Assembly (NCBI RefSeq): GCF_016595245.1
Contig: NZ_JAENHM010000007.1
Span: 179,831 to 241,219, forward strand
DNA length: 61,389 bases
Direction of reading: 5' to 3'
Source: Azospirillum endophyticum
GTDB lineage: Bacteria; Pseudomonadota; Alphaproteobacteria; Azospirillales; Azospirillaceae
Positions within the stretch are counted from its first letter, which is position 1, and every line of letters begins with the position of its first letter. The translations under genes were made by a program, and so were the position numbers. Below, one piece after another: positions 8,405 through 15,012 of this stretch. Below the pieces are notes generated by a model. It was not told the DNA's origin. It was given only the letters and a program-made list of their open reading frames with translations, and made no database searches.

Positions 8405-9307
8405 TCAGGAGACGGCTGGGCCGGAGTCGACCGGCGGCGGCATCAGACCGGCGAAATGGTCGGCGATCTGACCGGCGGTGGCGAACCAGACCTCGTCGCG
8501 GTGGGCGTCGAGATGCTCCAGCACCCGGCGGAACTGCTTGATGCGGAAGGGCTGGCCGATGATGAAGCTGTGGATGGTGATGCCGTAGGCGAGCGGCTGG
8601 TCCTTCGACTGGCGCAGCATCTCGTCGAAATTGTCGATGGCCATGTCGGCGAAGGCCGGCGCCGTGCCGTCGTGCAGCACCACCATCGGCACGTCGTTCA
8701 CCTCATGCGGATAGGGCACGCTCAGCAGCGGCCCGCCGGTGGTCCGCATCCACACCGGCTGGTCGTCCATCGGCCAGTCCAGCGTGTAGCGGTATCCGGC
8801 CTCGGCCAGCAGATCCTCGGTGTTGGCGCTGGGATGGGCGCCTGGGCTCATCCAGCCGGCGGGAGACTTGCCCTCGTGGCGGCGGATGGCCTCGGTCGCC
8901 TCGGCGATCAGGCGGCGCTCCTCCTCCAGGCCCATCCCGTTCTGGTGCTCGCCGTTGGTGCGGCCATGGGCGACGATCTCGTCGCTGCGGCGGCGCAGCG
9001 CCGCGACCAGCTCCGGGCAATGCTCGTAGCATTCGGTGTTGAGCAGCACGGTCAGCGGCAGGCGGTGGGCGTCGAACAGGTCGATCAGCCGCCAGCCGCC
9101 GACCCGGTTGCCGTATTCCCGCCACGCCCAATTGTAGCTGTTGGGGTGGCTCAGCCCCGGCGAATAGGGCAGCCCCAGGCCGCTGCCATAGGGGAAATGC
9201 TCGACGCAGAGCGCCACATAGACGGCCAGCCGCTTGCCCCCCGGCCAGGAGAAGTCGGGACGGTCGGTGATGGCGGAATAGGGGAAGCGGTCGTGGGAGG
9301 GGAGCAT
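8405..9307 (-). CDS. polysaccharide deacetylase family protein, PuuE/allantoinase-like
   Basis: A 300-residue NodB-fold hydrolase of the PuuE-like branch. Typical segments are NYAWREYGNRVG, EIVAHGRTNGEHQ, GWMSPGAH, DWPMDDQPVWMRT and the late histidine motif ITIHSFIIGQPFR. Characterised relatives include metal-independent allantoinase (PuuE), and others act on amide or ureide bonds, so an amide-bond hydrolase is plausible. The gene lies directly downstream of the ABC binding-protein gene (28 bp between them), which points to action on the imported compound. The exact substrate cannot be read from sequence. Confidence 0.87.
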   Translation of the reverse strand: MLPSHDRFPYSAITDRPDFSWPGGKRLAVYVALCVEHFPYGSGLGLPYSPGLSHPNSYNWAWREYGNRVGGWRLIDLFDAHRLPLTVLLNTECYEHCPELVAALRRRSDEIVAHGRTNGEHQNGMGLEEERRLIAEATEAIRRHEGKSPAGWMSPGAHPSANTEDLLAEAGYRYTLDWPMDDQPVWMRTTGGPLLSVPYPHEVNDVPMVVLHDGTAPAFADMAIDNFDEMLRQSKDQPLAYGITIHSFIIGQPFRIKQFRRVLEHLDAHRDEVWFATAGQIADHFAGLMPPPVDSGPAVS

Positions 9308-9335
9308 CGCTTGTCCTGCCTTCGGTTCGATATGG

Positions 9336-10298
9336 TCAGGGCCGATAGTCGGCCGGGGCGACGACCGAGCTTAGATCGACCTCGCCCAGCGTGTCAGAGG
9401 TGACGAGCAGCGCCGGCAGCACGACCTTGGCCTCGACCGGCTTCTTGCCGGCGGCGGCCAGCGCCTGGGTGAAGGCGGCGCGGCCCTGCGCCACCACCTG
9501 CTGGATGGAGGTGCAGGCCAGCTCGCGGTCCTTCAGAAGCTGCTGCGCCGTCGGGCTGAAGTTGGAGGCGGAGACCCGCACCGCCGGCATGCGGCCGGCG
9601 GCCTTCATCGCGGCGACCACGCCGGCCGCCATGTCGTCGGTGGCGGCGTAGACGCCCTTCAGCTCGGGAAAGCGCTGGGTCCAGTCCTCCGCCGTGGTCA
9701 GGGCGGCGTTGCGGTTGTCGGCCAGCCGGGATTCGGCGACGACCGTCACCCCCGGCGCCTCCTTCGCCAGCGTCTCGCGGAAGCCCTTGGCCCGCAGGTC
9801 GGACCAGGCCTGTCCGGTCGGCCCGGCCATCATCGCCACCTCGCCCTTGCCGCCGATGGCCTGGGCCAGACAGCGGGCCTGGAGACGGCCCATGTCGTAA
9901 TGGTCGGCGCTGACCGTCGCGCTGAGCCGGTCGCTGTTGGGCGGCGAAGAAATGCCGACGACCGGGATGCCGCGGCCGACCGCCTGCTCCACCACTGCCC
10001 GCACCGCGTCGCCGTTGGTCGCGCCGACGATGATGGCGGCGACGCCGCGCTGGGCCAGATCCTGGATCTGGGCGATCTGCTGGCTGGTGTTGGCGTCGCC
10101 GCCGGCGTTCAGCTTGACCAGCGTGACGCCGGCGGCCTTGGCCTCCTGCTCCGCCCCGTAGACGGCGGAGATCCAGAAGGATGAGGCGAGGTTGGGGATG
10201 GCGAAGCCGATGGCCTTGTCCTGTGCCAGGGCCGGCGCGATGGAGAGCAGAAGAAGGGCGGCAAGGCTTCCGGCGAAGCGGATCGGGGAGCGGGTCAT
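9336..10298 (-). CDS. sugar-type ABC transporter periplasmic substrate-binding protein
   Basis: A 320-residue RbsB/peripla_BP_4-type binding protein. Residues 1-25 are a clear Sec signal peptide ending ALA before QDKAIGFAIPN. The fold markers include IIVGATNGDAV, GIPVVGISSPPN and GVYAATDDMAAG. The start ATG overlaps the TGA stop of the upstream permease gene (ATGA), implying translational coupling. It delivers the substrate to the two-permease, double-ATPase importer. Although this family is called ribose/sugar-binding, several members bind other polar compounds, and the adjacent nitrogen-handling enzymes make a sugar less certain. Confidence 0.9.
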   Translation of the reverse strand: MTRSPIRFAGSLAALLLLSIAPALAQDKAIGFAIPNLASSFWISAVYGAEQEAKAAGVTLVKLNAGGDANTSQQIAQIQDLAQRGVAAIIVGATNGDAVRAVVEQAVGRGIPVVGISSPPNSDRLSATVSADHYDMGRLQARCLAQAIGGKGEVAMMAGPTGQAWSDLRAKGFRETLAKEAPGVTVVAESRLADNRNAALTTAEDWTQRFPELKGVYAATDDMAAGVVAAMKAAGRMPAVRVSASNFSPTAQQLLKDRELACTSIQQVVAQGRAAFTQALAAAGKKPVEAKVVLPALLVTSDTLGEVDLSSVVAPADYRP

Positions 10299-11302
10299 GT
10301 CCGTGTCCTTGATTGGGAGGGGAAGGACGGCAGGGAGCGCAGAAGCGTTTCCAGAAGGCCGGAGGCGATGATGACCACCCCGATGGCGATCTGGGCGACG
10401 AAGGGCGAGACGCCCTGGAGGTTGAGGCCGGTCAGCAGCACCTGGATGAAGGCGGCCCCGGTCACGACGGCGGCCACGCTGGCGATGCCACCGCTGAGCG
10501 CGGTGCCGCCGATGACCGCGGCGGCGATGGCCTGAAGCTCCATCCCCGCGCCTTCGGTCGGCAGGCCGGAGCCGGCGCGGACCGTCATCAGCACCCCGGC
10601 GAGGCCGGCGAACAGGCCGCACAGGCCATAGGCCCAGAGCTGGACGCGCCGGGTGTCGACGCCGACCAGCGCCACCGCCTCGGGGTTCGAGCCGGCCATC
10701 AGGATGCGCCGGCCGGCGAGGCTGCGGCCGACCAGCAGGGCGGCTCCGACCGCCAGGACCAGCGCCGCCCAGCTGGCGGCGGGCAGGACCGGCATCGGCT
10801 CGAAGCCGAGACGGGTCACCGCGCCGGCCGCGTCGAGCGGCACCACCTGCCCGTCGCCGGTGATCAGCAGCGACAGGCCGCGCACCGCGATCAGGCTGCC
10901 CAGCGTGGCGACCACCGGCTGGAGGCCGAGCGTGCCGACCAGCGCGCCGTTGACCAGCCCGCAGAGCAGCCCCGCCAGCGCCCCGGCGGCCAGCCCGGGC
11001 AGGCCCCAGGCATTGCAGGCCATCGCCGCGCAGACGCTGGACAGGGCGGCGACGGCGCCGACCGAGATGTCGAAACCCCGGGTCGCCAGCACGAACATCT
11101 GGCCGATGGCGAGCAGGGCGAGAACCCAGACCTGCGCCCCGATGTTGGCGGCGTTGCCCAGGCTGAGGAAGCGCGGCGCGGTGGCCGCGAACACCGCCAC
11201 CGCCAGGATCAGGCAGAGCGGCGCGACCCGGAAGGGGACGGGAAGGACGGAGCCGGCGATGCGCAGGCCATCGGCGGAACGGCGCAGGAAACGGGCGCTC
11301 AT
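10295..11302 (-). CDS. ABC transporter permease (RbsC-like), second subunit
   Basis: A 335-residue polytopic inner-membrane protein of the BPD_transp_2 family. The start at 11302 (MSARFLRRS) overlaps the end of the other permease gene by 4 bp and is preferred over a long upstream extension of low-complexity Arg/Ala residues. Hallmarks are the cytoplasmic-loop motif GFDISVGAVAALSS and the RRILMAGSNPEAVALVGVDTRRV segment typical of ribose-type permeases. It contains about eight or more hydrophobic segments. It probably forms a heterodimeric channel with the neighbouring permease. Confidence 0.9.
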   Translation of the reverse strand: MSARFLRRSADGLRIAGSVLPVPFRVAPLCLILAVAVFAATAPRFLSLGNAANIGAQVWVLALLAIGQMFVLATRGFDISVGAVAALSSVCAAMACNAWGLPGLAAGALAGLLCGLVNGALVGTLGLQPVVATLGSLIAVRGLSLLITGDGQVVPLDAAGAVTRLGFEPMPVLPAASWAALVLAVGAALLVGRSLAGRRILMAGSNPEAVALVGVDTRRVQLWAYGLCGLFAGLAGVLMTVRAGSGLPTEGAGMELQAIAAAVIGGTALSGGIASVAAVVTGAAFIQVLLTGLNLQGVSPFVAQIAIGVVIIASGLLETLLRSLPSFPSQSRTRT

Positions 11303-12303
11303 GACCGGTCCTCCTCCAGCTGGCGGGCGGGCCGGACCGGCAGCAGCAGGAGCAGCAGGGGCGCCCGCTGGAGGATCACGGCACCGAGGATCACCGCGGC
11401 GATCATCAGCTGCTGGTAGGCGACGGGCAGGTTCAGCAGCACCACCGCGTTGTTCAGCATGGCGATGACCAGCACGCCGCACAGCGTCTGCACCGCCCTG
11501 CCCTGCCCGCCCGCCAGCGGGATGCCGCCGACGGCGCAGGCCGCGATGGTCTCGAACGGCAGGTTGGGGGCGAGGCCGGGCTGGCCGGAGGCGACCCGGC
11601 TGGTCAGGATGACGGCGGCAAGCGCGCAGAAGGCGCCGGCCAGCAGATAGCCCGCCAGCACCGACCGCCATACCGTGATGCCGGACAGCCGCGCCGCCGT
11701 GCCGTTGGCGCCGACGAGGTACCAGAGCCTGCCGGCGCGGGTGTGGGCGAGCAGGAGGTGCAGCAGGGCGAAGCTTGCCGCCGCCGCCAGGATCGGCACC
11801 GGGATGCCGGCGACCCGGCCGCGCGCCGGCCAGGAAAAGGCGTCGCTCGGCGGCGCGTCGATCGGCAGCCCGCCGGCCAGCACCGCCGCCCCGCCGCCGG
11901 CCACCATCAGCATGCCGAGCGTGACCAGGAAGGGCGGCAGGGAAAAGCGCGCGACCAGCGTGCCGTTGACGAGACCCACCAGCAGCACCGAGGCCGCGCC
12001 GGCCGCGAAGCCGCCGGCCACCCCGGCGGACGGCAGGGCCAGCACCGTCACCACGCTGGCCAGCGCCGCCGACGCGCCGAAGGAGAACTCGATCCCGCCG
12101 AGGATCAGCACGATGGTCTGGCCGCAGGCGGCGATGCCGAGGATGGAACCGACCCGCAGCAGATTTTCCAAGTTGCCGGCGCTGGCGAAGCGCGGCACCG
12201 CCAGGGCGAAGACGCAGAACAGCAGCAGGACGACCCAGGCGGCGGCGGGCGGGTTGAGACGGCCGGAGAAGCGGCGCGGCCGGGCGCCGGTCAGGGCCAT
12301 CAT
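11299..12303 (-). CDS. ABC transporter permease (RbsC-like), first subunit
   Basis: A 334-residue polytopic permease. The start is at tandem ATG codons (12303/12300) that overlap the stop of the ATPase gene. It shows GGIEFSFGASAALASV, the counterpart of the GxDLSVG loop, and GTAARLSGITVWRSVLAGY in the region that contacts the ATPase. With the 335-residue permease it makes two different membrane subunits, as in autoinducer-2 or rhamnose-type importers rather than the single RbsC homodimer. Four-base overlaps on both sides indicate tight coupling in one operon. Confidence 0.9.
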   Translation of the reverse strand: MMALTGARPRRFSGRLNPPAAAWVVLLLFCVFALAVPRFASAGNLENLLRVGSILGIAACGQTIVLILGGIEFSFGASAALASVVTVLALPSAGVAGGFAAGAASVLLVGLVNGTLVARFSLPPFLVTLGMLMVAGGGAAVLAGGLPIDAPPSDAFSWPARGRVAGIPVPILAAAASFALLHLLLAHTRAGRLWYLVGANGTAARLSGITVWRSVLAGYLLAGAFCALAAVILTSRVASGQPGLAPNLPFETIAACAVGGIPLAGGQGRAVQTLCGVLVIAMLNNAVVLLNLPVAYQQLMIAAVILGAVILQRAPLLLLLLPVRPARQLEEDRS

Positions 12304-13841
12304 GCCGCCCTCCGGCCGGCCAGCCGGTCCATCAGGGCGGCGCGGCCGGTGCCGCGCGGCAGTTCGCCGTCGAGGCTGCCGTGCCGCACGACCAGGATGC
12401 GGTGCGACAGGGCCATGACCTCGTCGAGGTCGCTGGAGGCGACGATGACGGAGACGCCCCGGCCGGCGGCCTCGACCAGCGCGTCGTGGATGGTTTCCCG
12501 CGCGGCGATGTCGACGCCGCGCGTCGGCTCCAGCACCACCAGGACCCGCAGGTCCGGCACCGCCAGATTGCGCGACAGCAGCAGCTTCTGCTGGTTGCCG
12601 CCGCTGAATCCGGCGGCTGGCCGCTCCGGCTGGAAGGGGTGCAGGTTCAGCCGGCGCAGCCAGGGCATCAGCGCCGCCGCCTCGCCGCCCGGCCGCAGCA
12701 GCCCGCCGCGCGAGAACAGCGCGACGGTCGAGGAGGAGGCGTTCTGGAGCGCCGCCAGCGGGCCGAACAGCCCCTCGGCGTGGCGGTCGGCCGGGACATA
12801 GCCGACCCCGGCGGCGACGGCCCGCGCGCGGTCGCCCGGCGGTAGCGCCTCCCCCCGCACGGCGAGCGTGCCGGCGGCGACCGGCCGGGCCCCCGCCAGC
12901 GCCGCCGCCAGCTCCAGGGCGCCCGACCCGACCAGCCCGGCCAACCCGACGATCTCGCCGGCCCGCACGGTGATGTCGGCGGCAGTGTCCGCCGGCCCCA
13001 GCCGCAACCCGGTCGCGGTCAGCACCGGACCGCCCGGCTGCGGCAAGGCGCGGTCGCCGGACTCCACCATGTCGCCCAGCATGGCGCGGACCAGCTCGGC
13101 ACGGCTGAGCGAGGCCAGCGGCTCGGCGTCGATCACCGCGACGCCGTCGCGCAGGACGGTGACGTCGTCGGCCAGCGCCTCGATCTCGTCGAACTTGTGG
13201 CTGATGAAGAGAACGGCGGTGCCCTCCGCACACAGGCGGCGGACCACGCCGAACAGCCGGTCGGTCTCGTCATGGGTCAGAGCGGCGGTCGGCTCGTCCA
13301 GCACCAGCAGCGTGCAGCGTTGCCCCAGCCCGCGGGCGATCTCCACCAGCTGGCGCTCGCCGACCGACAGCCGCTCGACCGGGAGGTCGAGGTCGCAGCC
13401 GAGGCCGACCGCGTCCAGCCAGGCCCGCGCCGTGGCGCGCGGCACCAGGGACGGCCCGGCGCGCAGACCCGCTGCGCCTGCGATGGCGAAGGCCGACAGG
13501 TTCTCCAGCACCGACAGATGGGGGAACAGGCTGAGATGCTGGTAGATCGGGATCACCCCGGCGGCGATCGCCTGCCGCACTCCGGCGAAACGGGTGGGAA
13601 CGCCGTTCAGTGCGATCCGCCCGCGGTCGGGCTGGATCGCGCCGACGACGATCTTCACCAGCGTGCTCTTGCCGGCACCGTTCTCGCCAAGAAGCGCATG
13701 GACCTTTCCCGGCCGCAGCCGCAACGAAGCGTTGCGAAGTGCACAGGTCGCCCCGTAATTCTTGGCAATGCCGCTGACTTCGAGCGTCCAATCCTTACAG
13801 GGATCGCCCCTTGTCTGTCGTATCGTGGCTGTTCGTGTCAC
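12300..13841 (-). CDS. sugar-type ABC transporter double ATPase (RbsA-like)
   Basis: A 513-residue protein with two nucleotide-binding domains. The GTG start at 13841 has GAGGG five bases upstream; an in-frame TTG at 13913 would add 24 residues and cannot be excluded. Domain 1 is intact: GENGAGKST, LSVGERQLVEIARGL and LLVLDEPTAAL. Domain 2 has a degenerate P-loop (GLAGLVGSGALELAAALAG) that is normal for this family, a good SGGNQQK signature, and a Walker B reading VLVVLEPTRGVD. There Leu replaces the conserved Asp, which is less usual. It is the first gene of the operon and energises import of the unknown substrate. Confidence 0.9.
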   Translation of the reverse strand: MTRTATIRQTRGDPCKDWTLEVSGIAKNYGATCALRNASLRLRPGKVHALLGENGAGKSTLVKIVVGAIQPDRGRIALNGVPTRFAGVRQAIAAGVIPIYQHLSLFPHLSVLENLSAFAIAGAAGLRAGPSLVPRATARAWLDAVGLGCDLDLPVERLSVGERQLVEIARGLGQRCTLLVLDEPTAALTHDETDRLFGVVRRLCAEGTAVLFISHKFDEIEALADDVTVLRDGVAVIDAEPLASLSRAELVRAMLGDMVESGDRALPQPGGPVLTATGLRLGPADTAADITVRAGEIVGLAGLVGSGALELAAALAGARPVAAGTLAVRGEALPPGDRARAVAAGVGYVPADRHAEGLFGPLAALQNASSSTVALFSRGGLLRPGGEAAALMPWLRRLNLHPFQPERPAAGFSGGNQQKLLLSRNLAVPDLRVLVVLEPTRGVDIAARETIHDALVEAAGRGVSVIVASSDLDEVMALSHRILVVRHGSLDGELPRGTGRAALMDRLAGRRAA

Positions 13842-13941
13842 GGTAACCCTCGCGCTTGCCCTGTTTCTTTTGAACTCTGACGGTTCAGTGACAGGAAGCG
13901 TGCCGGAGGACAACGGACCTCACAAACGACTTGTTCGGCCC

Positions 13942-13951
13942 TCATGCATGA
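13942..13951. promoter_or_regulatory. palindromic candidate LysR operator in divergent promoter region
   Basis: TCATGCATGA is a perfect 10-bp palindrome lying 30 bp before the LysR start, inside the 139-bp divergent region (13842-13980) between the regulator and the ABC operon. LysR proteins typically bind such dyads and control the divergent operon together with their own gene. The palindrome is seen directly; binding is inference. Confidence 0.4.
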
Positions 13952-13980
13952 CCTAGGCTCATCCATGGGAGGCCACGACG

Positions 13981-14994
13981 ATGCCGAAACGACCGCTGCC
14001 GCCGCTCAACACCCTGCGCGGGTTCGACGCCGCCGCGCGGCACCTCTCCTTCACGCTGGCGGCCGACGAGCTGCACCTGACCCAGGGGGCGATCAGCCGG
14101 CAGGTGCGCGACCTCGAACTGGCGCTGGACTGCCAGCTGTTCCGCCGTATGACCCGGCGCATCGAACTGACGCCGGAGGGCGAGGATTTCGCCCGCACCG
14201 TCCGCGATACCTTGAGCGAGCTGGAGCGGGCGGCGCAGCGGATCGGCCGGTCGCGGACGACGCGCACGCTGACCATCTCGATCCTGCCGACCATCGCCTC
14301 GCTGTGGCTGATGCCGCGGCTGCATCTGTTCACGCAGGCCAACCCCGGCGTCGAGGTGCGGCTCATCTCGTCGATCGAGCCGTCCAACCTGCTGGCGCAC
14401 GAGGCCGACATCGCGATCCGCGTCGGCCGCATGCCGGGCCGCCGCTACGAGCGCGGACAGCCGCGCATCGACCTGGACATGGTGACGAGCTGGGACGGCG
14501 TGCAGGCCGACGAACTGTTCCCCGACATCCTCCGCCCGGCCTGCGCGCCCACGCTGGCGGGTGAGGCGGTGCTGGAAGGCGGCCGGCCGGTGGTGCGCCT
14601 GCCGCTGATCCACACCTCCAGCCGGCGGCACGCCTGGCCCGACTGGCTGAAGGCGACCGGCGGAAAGGCCATCACCGGAACCGGCGGCGAGCTGGAGTTC
14701 GGCCATTTCTTCATGTCGCTGGACGCCGCCCGCCAGGGCCGCGGGATCGCCATCGTGCCCGACATCCTGCTGGCGCAGTACGACCGCCGTGCCGAACTGG
14801 CGATGCCGCTGCCATCCGAGGTTCGCAGCGCCGGCGAATATTACCTGCTGATCCACGAAAGCCGGCTGGACGATCCCCGGACGCAGGCTTTCCGCGGCTG
14901 GATCCTCGCGGAAGCCCGCAAGGCGCGCGACGGGCTGACGTCCGCGGTCGACCAGAACCTCAGCACCTCTCCTTCGCGGCTTTCCGATCTTTAG
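13981..14994 (+). CDS. LysR-family transcriptional regulator, GcvA-like
   Basis: A 337-residue regulator. The N-terminal winged helix-turn-helix (about residues 8-67) begins PPLNTLRGFDAAARHLSFT and includes LTQGAISRQVRDLE, a strong match to the GcvA/AmpR branch. The effector-binding domain (residues 95-310) has HEADIAIRVGR and GRGIAIVPDILL. It is divergent from the ABC/catabolic operon, the usual arrangement for a LysR activator that senses a pathway intermediate. The start follows GGGAGG. The effector is unknown and is likely to be the imported compound or a breakdown product. Confidence 0.92.
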   Translation: MPKRPLPPLNTLRGFDAAARHLSFTLAADELHLTQGAISRQVRDLELALDCQLFRRMTRRIELTPEGEDFARTVRDTLSELERAAQRIGRSRTTRTLTISILPTIASLWLMPRLHLFTQANPGVEVRLISSIEPSNLLAHEADIAIRVGRMPGRRYERGQPRIDLDMVTSWDGVQADELFPDILRPACAPTLAGEAVLEGGRPVVRLPLIHTSSRRHAWPDWLKATGGKAITGTGGELEFGHFFMSLDAARQGRGIAIVPDILLAQYDRRAELAMPLPSEVRSAGEYYLLIHESRLDDPRTQAFRGWILAEARKARDGLTSAVDQNLSTSPSRLSDL

Positions 14995-15000
14995 ATCGGA
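14983..15000. terminator. shared stem-loop between convergent LysR gene and glnD
   Basis: TCCGATCT and AGATCGGA form a compact hairpin that includes the LysR stop codon, 13 bp before the convergent glnD stop. There is no long U-tract on either strand, so bidirectional termination is tentative. Confidence 0.4.
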
Positions 15001-15012
15001 GGTCCCGGCGGC

